Positions 1-11,265 of a stretch of DNA of 64,000 nucleotides are shown one piece after another (position 1 is the first letter of the stretch; each line of letters begins with the position of its first letter). The DNA comes from Hirundichthys speculiger. Lineage: Eukaryota > Chordata > Actinopteri > Beloniformes > Exocoetidae. The stretch is from assembly GCA_018398805.1 (NCBI GenBank), contig JAGFBZ010000261.1:682001-746000 (forward strand), in the 5' to 3' direction. The notes below the pieces were generated by a model, which ran no database searches, was not told the DNA's origin, and saw only the letters and a program-made list of their open reading frames with translations. Made by a program: the position numbers and the translations under genes.

Positions 1-1528
1 GTTTCATGTCAGCCTTTCTTTTTAAGTCAAAGTCAGTCTTTCCAAACATCTGTTAACCAGAGGCTTAACAGTTAAAAGGTACAATTTTAATACCCATTTT
101 AATACCTGATGCTTGATTTATTTTCAGACATTTAAGTAGCAGAAACTGGAAAGTTTTTCTTTTCTTTTTTCCCCCCTCACTCTTCCAACACCTTGTGTGC
201 TTTATGGGTGAAAAGACAAATGTATCTGTGCAAACAGTCAGCTTATTGCCAGGCTCATCCTGCATCCCTGTTGTGCCATAAAATGTCTTCACTCATCTCT
301 TAGTTTGCATCCATCTGCAGCATCTTGCATTTAGTCGCTTCATTGTCAGCAACCTTTCTAAGAGTCTTTATTCTGCACATGAAAGAAAAAAGAGAAATCC
401 AATTCTTTTCAGAAAAAACTAAGAACCAAAGTCTTCTTTTTGTGCTATTCTGGCTCCATTTCATCTGTCAGGAGACAATGAAAAGTGACTTATGCACAAT
501 TTTCAGTTGGTGAATGTGGTCCCCCCCCCCCCCGTGGTATCTATTGTAGAATGCAAATAGCATTCAGAGGTGCATCTTGGGAGAAATATAACTCACTTCT
601 GTTGCTGAGGGTCAATCCTGTTGTTAAATGTTAGCTTGCTAAAGTTTCCTGCAGTGGAAAGACAAAAAATAAGCATCAGACATATTCTTTGAATCTGCAT
701 TTTAAAAAGGCTGTTGTTCTTTATTTATCATCTTTAAATTTGTTTAATATTTTAGTTGTCCTACATTTCAAATCATAAACAATTCTAATGAGAACTATAG
801 CAGCTTGTGCATGTAACTGACAGATGGAAAATATGAAACAATAATCCCCACAGGATAAAATAAATGAATGAATAAATAATGGGAAATCAGTCCCACATAT
901 ACATCTGCATTTGCATGGAGTGGCTCATTATTGGGGCCCTAAATAAGACTGAAATTAACAACAAGTTTATCTTTATTATTTTCAATGTTCTGCATTGATG
1001 TGTTTTGTTTCTGTGCTGTTAACATGTCTGAACAGACAGAGGCTCATTAGTTGTTTGAAATGCTGCACTTTATGTGAACTCACATGTTGCATGCACTTTT
1101 TAATACCTAAAGGATTATCTGTCACATTCAGAAAAAGTTCCTGTAAGTTCATGTGCTGTTCAAGTCCTGGCGAGCCCTGCTGTTTTCCACCCTCAGAAAT
1201 GTTCAATTATTCAGTAGCACATTGTTTGGCTACAGCAGAGCAGCTGTTACCGACCAGTGAATGCACAGTGCGTTTCCTGCTACCATGGAATTAAAAAACA
1301 AGTTTTAGTTTGTGTGACTCAAGTTAAACAGGCCAAAACAAAAAGTGTCTATTTCAGGAACATCACCTGGGTAGAAGTCCTAAAATACCGCTTTTTCAAA
1401 GATGTCAAAGCAAAATCAAACAAGTTAAGACCTGATAATGAATGTGACATCCCTGCTCACTGGCACTAACACAGACTCGATGTACATCCTAAAAAATGTA
1501 TTCCACATATCTCAGAATACATGACGAT
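1..1528. other. AT-rich DNA, no gene recognised
   Basis: Only short chance reading frames occur on either strand, with no family motif. The one notable tract is a run of 13 C at 521-533. I see no promoter, RNA gene or transposon end here. Confidence 0.7.
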
Positions 1529-1985
1529 TTAATCCGCATTAGCGTCTGGTGGAGTAAGATTATCAAAATATGTTTTTTCCTTTGAATAAGCATAATACCA
1601 TAGCATGTCTCTACAGTTAGGAAACTGGACATAGTTCTTGGTCCAAAAACCTGTCAATGTTATATGTGCAGGCAGGGATGCATACAATTGATCCTTAATG
1701 GGGAAGCAGTGATTCACCAATATATGAATGATATTTTTGGCGTTTGCCACCATGTTGTGGGTCCCTCAAATGCTCCAATGACACTGAAGAGTCTGAGGTG
1801 TTCATTCAGTCTCCTAACCCCCAAGATACTAATATTATGGGGCCTCGTGGCATCCATGAATCCACTTCACAACCCATCTATCTATTGGTAACTTCCCCAT
1901 GCCCCACACTTCAGGACACATTCAGATGTTTGTTGTCCTGATCCCGATGCTTTTGGGAGCACACGTAGAACCTGCTGAATAGTGT
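1529..1985. other. Unassigned segment inside a Tc1-type terminus
   Basis: This block lies directly inside the transposon end at 1986-2011 and may be its interior. Its reverse strand carries a 74-codon open frame (1529-1753) with no motif I recognise. The left terminus was not found, so the element is either truncated or its other end has decayed. The link to the terminus is inference from adjacency. Confidence 0.3.
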
Positions 1986-2011
1986 GGTCATAATGCTATG
2001 GCTGATCAGTG
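1986..2011. mobile_element. Right terminus of a Tc1-like element
   Basis: The sequence GTCATAATGCTATGGCTGAT followed by CAGTG, then TA, matches from memory the terminal inverted repeat of a widespread vertebrate Tc1 family whose ends read TACACYGATCAGCCATAAC inwards. A TA dinucleotide at 2012-2013 fits the Tc1 target duplication. The partner repeat was not found nearby. Confidence 0.6.
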
Positions 2012-2019
2012 TAACTAAA

Positions 2020-2047
2020 GCCGAGAAGAGAAAGTGTCCTTCTCGGC
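2020..2047. repeat. Short hairpin next to the Tc1-like end
   Basis: GCCGAGAAG at 2020-2028 is exactly complementary to CTTCTCGGC at 2039-2047, with a 10-base loop. No role is apparent. Confidence 0.5.
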
Positions 2048-3443
2048 TAAAGCAGAGAAAATGTCCTGCCATAAGTCTTTTTTACTCTTGGCCAGTTGGT
2101 ACCATTGTCTTTACACGTCTGAAAAAAATATAACCAATCATAAATATAATGGTACACACGCATACTCTGAATTTATGTTTATTTTCTTTTGTGATATATA
2201 TTTTTGTTATTAAGCACTGCTTCATGTTCTTAAATGGCTGAGCAGGCACTGTTTCTGAGATTATGTTCTATTGACAGGGAAAAAAAAGTTGCAAAACTTT
2301 GGGAATGTCGTGTCTTAGTTTCTTTGTGGGTGAAAAAAAAAATAAAACTGAAGCACATAAGGGATATTAATGTACTTCATTTCATGGTGGCTCATCTATC
2401 CTTTAGAGGTGGCTTCCTATTTACAGTGAAGAGAAACTGTTCTTTTATTATTTTTCAATCTATGGATAATAATCTATGGAAAAGTTAAATATAATCAGCA
2501 CTGACGTGAACACTTAGCTGCTATAGTTTCCATCTTGCCACTTGTTTCAGGACTTGTTTCCTGAAACAACCCAGTCAGATGGATTATAGAGGCCCAGCTT
2601 TCAGCTTTACTGCCTGTGGCACTAAAGAGTCACTGAATGTCTCAAAGGACTTGTGAGATAAAGAGATTACTGAGATTTTTTACAGAGAAATGTTCTGCCC
2701 AGTGTTAGAAAAGCTTGGACGAGCTCAAGTCTTTCAAGAGTAAAAAAAAAAAAAAAAACCTCAAACTATCAAAATTATAAAACATCAAAATCACTAAAAT
2801 CACTAAAAGAATCACTAAAAAGTAAGGCTCTGACTAAAATGTTCAGCAATGAGTTGTGATCTGCAGAGTGAAAAAAAGAAAAAAAGACTCGTATTTGAAT
2901 GAAGCTTGCAGGTGATTTCATCAAAGATGGCTGTTATGGTTCCCAACAAAAGATAACTATGGCTGCTGATTGTACCCACTACTAAAGTTTTTCTGTGTTT
3001 TGATTTTTTTTTTTTTTTTGTGCAGCCTTTGTTTGTATTTGTGTCAGAAGCAAGTCTAAATTATGTACTTGAAATTCACATCTAAAACAGAAAAACAAAT
3101 AAACAAAAACCTTTTCAAATACTGGATAACTTACAGTTTGAGCCTTACTTTTTTTTTTTTTTCCCACATTTGATCTTTAAAATCTGATTATAATGTATTA
3201 TGTTATGTATTCTTAAATATGCCTTAATGGCTTTGTTTATCTTGTAATGCTCTTTAAATTGCCTTGCTGTTGATGCTGACGGGCCTAACTCACTTTTCTT
3301 TCCAAGGTGACACCATCAGGTTACATAACATGGGAGTGCTGCTGCAGCTTTTTGTATTTTTTGCCACGCTCTGTTGTCATGTTACATTTTTGGGGCACAT
3401 TGCTGAACAATACTATTTCAAAGCTACGAAAAGTGCTTTAAGG
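2048..3443. other. No gene recognised
   Basis: AT-rich sequence with homopolymers (A run about 2742-2758, T run about 3004-3019). Reading frames are short and lack motifs. Confidence 0.65.
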
Positions 3444-4255
3444 ACTTCCAGGTCTGGCTGGCGGGGTGATGGCAGTTTAGACTAACAGGCTCCCAACGGT
3501 AAAAACTAAACACGGCCCGCCTACGCAAATGCAAATGAAACGGGTCAAAGATTATGCCCAGAAAAACTAAGAAAAGTGTCACACAAAGGCAGGAAAACAA
3601 AGACATGGAAGAAAATCGACTATCGCAAGCTAGCGAACGTCACGCTAATGGACAGGCAACGGACTGACCATGAACAGCGACATGATGCTAACATCTTTGA
3701 AGACAATAAGATTTACAAACGAGTGGAGGAGACGGAGGAGCATATAGACGCGGTGGAGACTCAAATCCAGTCTGCAGAGGAGGTTTTGACTGAGTTGGTA
3801 AAACTTCTTGCGCAAACAGGAGCTAAATTGGTGGACCTGGAGGGAGCTGAAGAAGGCATGGCAACAATGAATATGTTCGTGGAAGATCTGTTAATTAAAG
3901 GCCTGGAGCTCCCGTCCTCCACAGCCCTGAATAGTGAGAGAGCGCACCACGCGCTCACCATGAAATCTCCGGCTGACGCCCCATTAAGGTCCATCGTGGT
4001 CAAGTTTACAAGCTTTAAAGCTTGAAAGAAGATGTATTCAAAAAAGCTTTGCAAAGGAAGGGATTTGACTTCCAATGGACAAAGATACATATGGACCACG
4101 ACTACGCACCAGAGCTGCTGAGGAAGCAGCGGGACTATGCAGAGGTGAAGGCTGCGCTAAAGGAGAGAAACATATGATTCCACACACTGTTCCTGGCCAG
4201 GTTGCGGGTGCACTACAAGAGGTGGACCAGCGTCATCCCATCCCCCTGGAGCTAC
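3444..4255 (+). pseudogene. L1-Tx1-type LINE ORF1 relic
   Basis: This resembles ORF1 of fish L1/Tx1-type LINEs, an RNA-binding chaperone with a coiled coil, an RRM-like domain and a C-terminal domain. A likely original start at 3554 opens with MPRKTKKS, runs about 37 codons to a stop, and the sequence then continues in another frame. That frame (to 4022) has the acidic coiled coil (RVEETEEHIDAVETQIQSAE) and the FVEDLLIKGLELP and ERAHHAL motifs. After 4022 a third frame carries DHDYAPELLRKQRDYAEVKA, the usual C-terminal domain. The middle of the RRM-like region is missing. At least two frameshifts and a stop make it dead. No ORF2 of the same element follows; unrelated elements begin at about 4256. 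Confidence 0.8.
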
Positions 4256-4635
4256 AAAGTGTATGTTCATTTTGTCAAAGAAGTCGGACAGAATGTCATT
4301 GCGACAAGACCACAGCTGGGCCTTCAAAGTTGCATCGGCCGGGTTGAGGAACTCAGTGACTGAGGTGAAAAGCTCACACAGCCTGGCCAGTCATTGAGCG
4401 CATGGGCCTTTATGTTATTAATTGCCTTGACTGCCAAGTTCAGGGACTCATTGAGTGATGGAGACATTTTTTTTTAGCCACCAAGTTGTGACGGTGCAGA
4501 AAAGCAGTGTACTGTCAGAACCTGGGAACGCACTGCTTTAATAAGGTGACTAAAACAAGTCAGCTGTGCTGCTGCATGGTTGGAACAAGAACCTGCAGCC
4601 ACGCGGCCCTTTTACGGATCAGTTTGAGATCCCTG
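4256..4635 (-). mobile_element. hAT transposase fragment with one terminus
   Basis: Read on the reverse strand, two frames give SLNESLNLAVKAINNIKAHA and then LCELFTSVTEFLNPADATLK followed by SCRNDILSDFFDKMN. These are segments of the hAT transposase region seen in GTF2IRD2-like and ZBED-like proteins (recognised from memory). The normal sequence between them is missing, so this is an internally deleted, non-functional copy. The + strand side ends at 4635 with GGATCAGTTTGAGATCCCTG, whose complement starts CAGGGATCTCAAACT, a typical hAT terminus. The opposite terminus and the 8-bp duplication were not found. Confidence 0.65.
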
Positions 4636-4654
4636 CCTTAAAGAGACATGCTGA

Positions 4655-5312
4655 GCACACGTTCAGCATGGACATAAAGATGGCCGTGCTGAACGTCCGC
4701 TCGCTTATGAATAAATTTCTTATTATAAATTATCTAATTTTAGATAGAAAACTTGACAGTATTCTCCTTACTGAGACATGGCTGGGCACTGACGCACGTG
4801 TTGTTCGCACAGAGAACTGTTCTCCAGATTTTAATTTTTTATTTTCAACAAGGGAGGGCAGGAAAGGAGGTGGAGCGGCCTCAATCACAAGGGCAACATT
4901 CTTATCAAATGAAGTTTCTTTTGACAAATACTCATCACTTGAAAACCACGCCTTTGTTTTTAGCAGCCCTCCTATTCTTTGCATAACCATCTACAGACCA
5001 TCACGGTACTCCACTGCTTTTATCACCCAGTTTTCTGAGCTTTTAACCATCATTCATGTGAATACAACAGGATTTTAATAGCTGGTGATTTTAATCTTCA
5101 CATCAACAACACCTCAGACCCAGTGCCTAGAGAATTATTCTCTATATGCTTCCCCTCGGTGATGTCATCAGGAGGCACGGCATCAGCTTCCATAGGTATG
5201 CTAATGATACGCAACTGTACATGGCCGTGTCTCCTGATGACAACGGGGCAAGTTGATGCCCTCTTTAACTGTATTTTAGATATTAAGTCATGGATGGCAG
5301 CAAACCTTTTAA
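4655..5312 (+). pseudogene. L2-type LINE, endonuclease and joined RT fragment
   Basis: The 4664-5078 frame encodes the start of an apurinic-type endonuclease of fish L2/CR1-like LINEs: LNVRSLMNK, then LDSILLTETWL with the catalytic-region ETW, and later a VYRP-like TIYRPSRYS motif. After a frameshift it continues to a GDFNLHINN motif at about 5082-5115. Sequence then jumps, by an internal deletion of most of the reverse transcriptase, to the RT C motif region [14 protein letters not shown] at about 5179-5220. The normally catalytic YADD reads YAND (5197-5208), so the active site is lost. The element resumes at 5673 after an inserted MITE. Confidence 0.85.
5309..5312. repeat. TTAA target duplication, left copy
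   Basis: TTAA here is repeated at 5673-5676. Removing one copy with the element between them restores the L2 reading frame, which supports a precise TTAA insertion. Confidence 0.85.
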
Positions 5313-5672
5313 AGGTGGGGTAGGTGTTGTTTTTTTGCAACACTTTTTACAATATTGCCTGAAAACCCTTTCACATTTTGGTCCAGTCTAGAGGGTATAA
5401 TCAGAGAAAAACTCTGACCAATCAAAATAGTGATCATCACTATTTTGATTGGCTGCATAATACGTCCATCAATTATCAATGCACTCCCACCCCTCCCTCC
5501 CTCCCTCCCTGCGGTTCATGTAGTCGTGAATCGTGTGAAGGCGTGGTTTCGAGCGGTGAGCTGAAGAGGAGGAGGCGGAGCTTTTGGGAGGAGCGAAGGA
5601 GTGTATATTTTCAAAATCTCACTTGAGTTGGATTGCTGGAACCATTTTTTCCAAACAACACCTACCCCACCT
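5313..5672. mobile_element. piggyBac-type MITE, 360 bp
   Basis: The 20-bp ends are perfect inverted repeats starting AGGTGGGGTAGGTGTTG, and TTAA flanks both sides. The TTAA duplication is the hallmark of piggyBac transposition. It has no transposase coding capacity. The host sequence is an L2 reverse transcriptase relic, so excision in silico rejoins SWMAANLLK with LNQDQTELLVIGPE. Inside are a near-perfect 35-base palindrome (5418-5452) and a CCCT tract near 5490. Its termini differ from those of the larger piggyBac element at 11266-12754, so that element is unlikely to be its direct parent. Confidence 0.87.
5418..5452. repeat. Perfect-arm palindrome inside the MITE
   Basis: CCAATCAAAATAGTGAT is followed by one C and then its exact reverse complement, giving 17-bp arms with a single-base centre. 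It can extrude as a cruciform. Confidence 0.9.
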
Positions 5673-5738
5673 TTAAAGCTCAACCAGGACCAAACAGAGC
5701 TTTTAGTCATAGGTCCTGAGGGCAAGAGAGAGAAACTC
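5673..5738 (+). pseudogene. L2-type LINE, RT continuation after the MITE
   Basis: In the frame restored by removing the MITE, this encodes LNQDQTELLVIGPEGKREKL, which follows the RT palm region in fish L2 LINEs. It ends abruptly where pogo-like sequence begins. Confidence 0.8.
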
Positions 5739-6176
5739 ATGCCTGCCAATTGGAAAGAGACGCAGTGTGCAGGTAAGCCAGGGTGTGTAAGACAGCTTGT
5801 GATTTCCTATGGTAACTAAGGCTCATCTTCCCACAAGGATAAATCTTATATTAATGGATTGTCTATAGGTCAAGAGTGGTTCCACAGCTTCCTAGCACGT
5901 CGCCGACTTTCTGTCCAAACTCCAGAAGCAACATCCCTCGGAAGGGCCACTGCCTTCAATAAAACGACTGTTGGGGAGTTCTATGATAATCTGGCAGTAG
6001 TCATAGACAGGTGGGAGCATTAATTCTTCTAATGCATGTGTTTTATTATGGTTTTATTCTCTAAAATTAAGTTGTTTGGATTCCCTTTCTCCTTATCTTT
6101 AACAGACATAAATTCCCCCAACATGATTTTTAATGTGGATGAAACAGGTGTCTATACAGTACAAAGGCCTCACCAG
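5739..6176 (+). pseudogene. Intron-containing pogo-like transposase fragment
   Basis: Three exon-like pieces with GT-AG borders encode consecutive parts of a pogo/Tigger-like (CENP-B-type) DDE transposase. Piece 1 (5739-5772) gives MPANWKETQCA. Piece 2 (5869-6010) gives GQEWFHSFLARRRLSVQTPE and on to the aspartate of VVID. Piece 3 (6106-6176) gives HKFP and, after a one-base frameshift, NMIFNVDETGVYTVQRPHQ, which holds the first catalytic aspartate. Splice phases agree between pieces 1 and 2 (phase 1) and 2 and 3 (phase 2). Introns are about 96 and 95 bases. No later exon with the remaining catalytic residues was recognised. It may be a DNA transposon copy or a fragment of a transposase-derived gene; being unspliced, it is not a retrocopy. 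The frameshift makes it a pseudogene. Confidence 0.8.
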
Positions 6177-9100
6177 GTGAGATAAACGCACACACAAGGC
6201 TGACATGTGTAGCTTGTAACAATGTAATAAACAGGCCGGCGGGACCTCTGAGTGAGCAAGGCCGAGAATGGCGCTCCGAAATCGGATAGGCTCTGGTTCT
6301 CATCCCTGGTCTGGTTCTCATGCAGCCTCCAGCCTGGTCCTCAGCCATGACAGTATTTCAACACCAGATTTTCACCACTCTGTGCCAGATCAAGATGTTG
6401 ACTAAATGATTCTTTATGTGCCAGACCACTGTGAAACACTCTTGGATTACCACACAGCTATTGGATTTTTCAGCACACTTCTCTCCCATCCTACCCTTTG
6501 GATCACTTACTCTCTGCTTTAAACTCCTGCAAAGTTTCTGTTAAAATAATCCTTTTATCACCTGTGGGCTGCATTCAGGGTTCAGACTTGGTGAAAATGT
6601 GAACAAATGCAGTGCAGGCCTTTGTGGCAAAGTATTGCAAGGTAATGTCTTATCACTGCTTTATCACTAATTAAGCAAAGGAATCTGGTCATTATCATTG
6701 TCAGGCCAGATATATAGGAGAATAATATTTCTTATTAAATCATTTGAGTTCCATTGGGGCTTTAAAAAGCCACACCATCAGAGTTTTGATCTGTCTTCTG
6801 TAGTATACAACATGCGATATGAAAGGATGACTGAATGAGGCTGTCTCATATCCTCTCACACTGCAGGCTCAGCGAGCTGTTGACCGAACAAACTAGTAAA
6901 TAGTGAGTGTGACTCCTGAGTGATAGTCAGTGGCATAAACTGCCAGAGTTGGAATGAACAAGTCTAAGAGAAATGCCTTATTCTGAATAATTTTAAAAAA
7001 ATCTTCAGAGTTAAGACTATCGTTCATCTCTAAAATTCAGCAAGAAAAATTTAAAATGTCAAGATGTATGAAAAGATTCATGTTTTTCAAAGTGACAGCA
7101 CTGCTGGAAGATGGGAATCATGAACCATTAAACCGTGTTTCAGTTTAGTGAGTTGGATAAACATTCAGAGCTCTGATCAAGTACTGAACAAAATTTTTTG
7201 AACAAATCATTTTAATGAACTGATTCTCGTCGTTTGGTGCACTGAAAAGAACTGTGTCCATCACTATCATTCAGCATCAGTGCTTTATCTCAGTTCATTC
7301 TCCTCAGTATTATCACTTGAGGCTTTTTTTTTTTGTTTCAAAAACAAAATAAAAATCCCCGCGCTGATGGATATGTGTGTTTCTTTTTTTACATGATATT
7401 TTCAGAATATTGCAATTTTGGTCTGATCTGCTTTTTGTGTTATTTGTGTTAACCTTTGTAACCTGCTGAAGCTGATAATCACAGTTAGTGGCATGTGATC
7501 ATATCTGTGACATTTTCAAAGAATTCTGGGAAACCAAGTTGAATAGTCAGCTTTCAGGTCTTGAACTTGAATCAAATATGTTGTTACTTTATTTAGCCTT
7601 TGTTGGGTATTTCTAGTTTAAAAATTATGCTCAATCAGGCTGTCAAAGCTTTCAGTCTAGAGCCAACTTTTAACCTTTTATTTCATCTTATTAAAGTGTG
7701 TTATCTTGCTCACTGCATGTTTTTTTGTCGGCATGTTCTTTTTTCAACAGTGTTCCTTTGTAAAGAGTTGATTCAGCAGGCACCAACCAAGACAAACTAT
7801 GAGCTCATTTGAAACGGCCACTAAAAAAAAACCCAAAAAACTAATGAGGTCGTTAGGAAAGACAGGGAGGATAAACGGCTTCAGGCTGACAGGAGGGAAG
7901 CTCTCAGTGTGAAAATGTCATTACTTTTGTTGCACACTTCACTGATTCTGCCCTGAAGCTGAATAATCCCAGACATGGCTTTAGAATGTTATCAAGAAAT
8001 ACAGCATACTGAGAAACAAATAAAATCATCACAATTAATTTCTGTTTTAATGCAGGCCGATTTTTGATGTGACTGAGATTATCACTTCCTATTCTTATCA
8101 GCATTTTCAATGTCACTGTTTGATTTTCAAAATGGCCAACAGAGCCGTATTTAAGACAGTTACTGGTACCAGAACAACGACAAGCTTTCAGCTCACACGT
8201 TGAGGTAGCTCACCTTAAGAGCTCTTACGGCAAACGGCCACTGCCGTTTTTAAAACGATAGAACAGTTTGCTTCGCAGTGGTATACAATAATACTATAGT
8301 TACAGCAACTTCATGCTTGTGAAAATGATTCAAAGTATTTTATAGATAGATTTATACATGTGCAGATCAATGAGGGGCTTTGTTCTGTCATTTTGTCTTT
8401 TGCAACTGTAGTTTGAAGGAAAGGAGGTATTCAGTTGCACCAGAGCCTCTAATATCACTTAATCCTGTACACTGAACCTTGAAAGATGTTTAATTCAAAA
8501 CCATGACTGTAATACAAATAAAATGGTTTTGTTTGCTGACAAGAAGTTCTTCTTTATTTTATTTTTTTTCTAATTCTGTAGAATTACAGATTTTCCAGGT
8601 TTTTATTTGTATTATCCTTGAGTACAGAGGAATAAAGTGTTCCAACATGGTGAAGAGGCTCTTGAAGCAGAAACACACTGGTAATTTTTTGTGTTTACTT
8701 GCTGCTATTTTATTTAGAATAACAACATGTATTTACCGGGAGAGGACAGAGAGCTATAGTCATACTTGCTTATTATCTCAAAATAGAAATTTCTTTTGAC
8801 TTAACAATGAATTGAGCTGTCCATGGCCCAGAACAATAAACAAAAACAAAATTTTGAAGGCACTTAAAATGAAGACTGAAAATTTATGACGCTAATGTGA
8901 AAGTACAAGTTTATATTAGAAAGTGGGTCCAATAGAAAGCCTATAACCAAAATCAGAATTTCTTTATATATGAGTGTAAATTAAGGAGTCTTGAAGTTTT
9001 TTTCTGTTTTTCTGTTTTTTTGTGTACAACCCATTTGAAATGAAAAGTTTTAACTCGACCAGTTGCTGACCGTTTAGCTTGACTGTTAATCATTTAGAAC

Positions 9101-9384
9101 ATATAAGTGACAAAGAACTGACATCCATATACAAAGTGTTCGCTTATCTGAACAATTTTACTATTGAGTGATTTTAAACAGTGTTACGAAAATGATTTTT
9201 CTATGCTTTTTCTTAATCTTTCTGTAATGAGAGCAGATGGAGACCATCTGAGGAGGATGATTGGGGTTCAAAAACATTGCTGCCGTGGTTACTGTTTCCC
9301 AGGTAACAGTATCACTGCCTCCTCTTGTCTGCCCCTCTTACTATTCTCTTTCTGGTGCATTGATGATTCTTTTCCCTTCCTGGC
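6177..9384. other. No gene recognised
   Basis: AT-rich sequence with short motif-free frames. A small hairpin lies at 8232-8249 (AAACGGC, 4-base loop, GCCGTTT). No transposon ends were seen. Confidence 0.6.
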
Positions 9385-9690
9385 ACAAGTATGCAGTCTT
9401 TACTGTCATCCTTTTCCTCCTTTCTTCTTCTTTTATTTTATCTCTCTCTTCAGTATCTATAGCTGATTTTATTTTTCCTTTTATCTTGCTCTCTATCCCA
9501 TCCTTCTCCTGAATTTTGCTGAATTGTTTTGTTATCTTTCTTAGTCACTATTCCTCTGCTGACATTCTTCCCTCTTATAGAGTTCCCCTTTTTTCTTTTT
9601 TTTGACTTTTATCTTCCTGCTCTTCTTTAATCACCCACCTTCTTCTACATCTGTCTGTTCTTTTCTTCCTCTTCGACTAATGACTCAATC
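9385..9690 (+). repeat. Pyrimidine-rich tract
   Basis: About 300 bases of mostly C and T on the + strand, rich in TTCTTC and CTCTC units. The reading frames across it are low-complexity artefacts. Confidence 0.6.
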
Positions 9691-10985
9691 CACTGATGAA
9701 CCCAAGATGGCAGCTGATTACAGTCAATCATTAGCAGTTTGAATGAGTTAGCTGCCCTGTCGTCTGATGCTATCACCATGGCAATATCTCTGGATCATGA
9801 AGTCAAAGTGAACCTCTGCTGAATCAAGACCTCAGTTGGATCTACATTCTTGATCTCAGACCTGGTGTGGCTGCAGAAGCCAGACATTACTTATTACTCA
9901 TAAAGTATAGGTTTGGTTCTTTTTTTTTAAAGTTTACATATACATAGTCTGTACTTGTCCCATTCTGATGCTTGGTCAAGGGTGGTTCGTAAGTTTTCAA
10001 AACACCTGTTGCCCCAGCGGATTTCCTCAGCATCAGTAAGTGACAATTTGGAAGTGAGAACAGGTTGGTGTGGCTGATCTGATTTAACCATTTATGGACA
10101 TGAATGCCTTGACAAGAGTAGGCTTTCTGTGATTTCCTTGAATGGTACAATTTAGTGGTGCAGAATGATTTTAGCTTATTTTACCATTTTTCTTTAAAAA
10201 TCATATTTTCATTTTAAAAAAGGATGTATTGTAGTTTAGCTTCTTTGGTATTGATAAACAAGCTTAAGGTAGAATATTTGTTTGCATTCTCGAGAGCTCA
10301 TCTTAGAAGAACTGGTGAGATAAAAATAATTTTCTTTTTATAATCCAAATCATGTTAATCTGCTTTATCCATTCCATCATCTGTTTTGATGTTTTTGTAA
10401 GAAAAAAAAAATCATAATTTTCATGATTCTACATTTCCCACTTCATCTTTTCAAGTACATTTATCTGTTCTTGTGGGAGATGTGAACTAATTAACAACCT
10501 CATTACTTAATATTTGTTTAGTTTTCTTTTGGTTCATATCGATTTTCAGTCTTGACCTACAACATCATTCTATTGACTAAATCCATATCATACATTATAG
10601 GGTAAATTCATTGTCACAAATACAGAAATTACTGTAGACAGTAAGCAGACTTTATTTTTAAAAGTGCCTTCCCAGATTCACTCAGATTCACTTATTCAAA
10701 CATATAAGCAACACTCTATCAATATTGTGAACATACTTGTTCATCTACGAGCACAATGGTGGCAACACACGGACTGAAGCACGGGATTAGACCACAGTCC
10801 TCTGATTGCTGAACAACTCACTGTGTGAAAGATTAGGATACTGTCAAATGGGAAATATAGACAATAAAATAAGCTCTTTTGCAAAAGAAAAAAAATATTG
10901 GATTGACATGCAGGTTAGCTGCAAAAGGCAGCTGTTCTTAACTGTTTTTCTGCTGAAGAATAGACATGTTTTTCTTCTTTGGCAG
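9691..10985. other. No gene recognised
   Basis: AT-rich sequence without motifs, leading up to the candidate exon at 10986. Confidence 0.55.
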
Positions 10986-11076
10986 AAGTCATGTCCTCTC
11001 CTGGCTTGAAGTGTTCCCTGAAGATGAAAATGCCTTCTCAGAAAAGCGGTGGTGGGAGGAAGCTCGATCGAAAAAG
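10986..11076 (+). other. Candidate host exon, 91 nt
   Basis: A pyrimidine tract ending TTCTTTGGCAG precedes this segment and GTAGCT follows it, so it has acceptor and donor borders. Two frames are open throughout. One reads SHVLSWLEVFPEDENAFSEK then RWWEEARSKK; the other reads VMSSPGLKCSLKMKMPSQ then KSGGGRKLDRK. I do not recognise either. Open frames of this length also arise by chance, and the donor is not a strong consensus. If real, it implies that the flanking DNA is intronic and that the gene is on the + strand. Confidence 0.3.
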
Positions 11077-11261
11077 GTAGCTTGTTATGTGTTGCAATGA
11101 GGGAGAAAGTAGCTCTCTCTTCTCACCTTCAAATCACAGGATGTTCAGCCACAGGGTTTGAAGGCAGGTATTTGTGGTGCTTGACCTCTTGGTCAAAGCA
11201 CTTGCTGCCGGTAATGGACAGCATGTTTTGTTGAACTGACCACCTAAACTACATGTCTTAC

Positions 11262-11265
11262 TTAA
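11262..11265. repeat. TTAA target duplication, left copy
   Basis: Paired with TTAA at 12755-12758 around the piggyBac element. Confidence 0.88.

Noticed and set aside
6180..6360. Continuation of the pogo-like transposase
   Set aside because: A CVACNNVINRP-like string near 6205-6240 loosely recalls the next transposase motif, but the frame and intervening residues do not fit.
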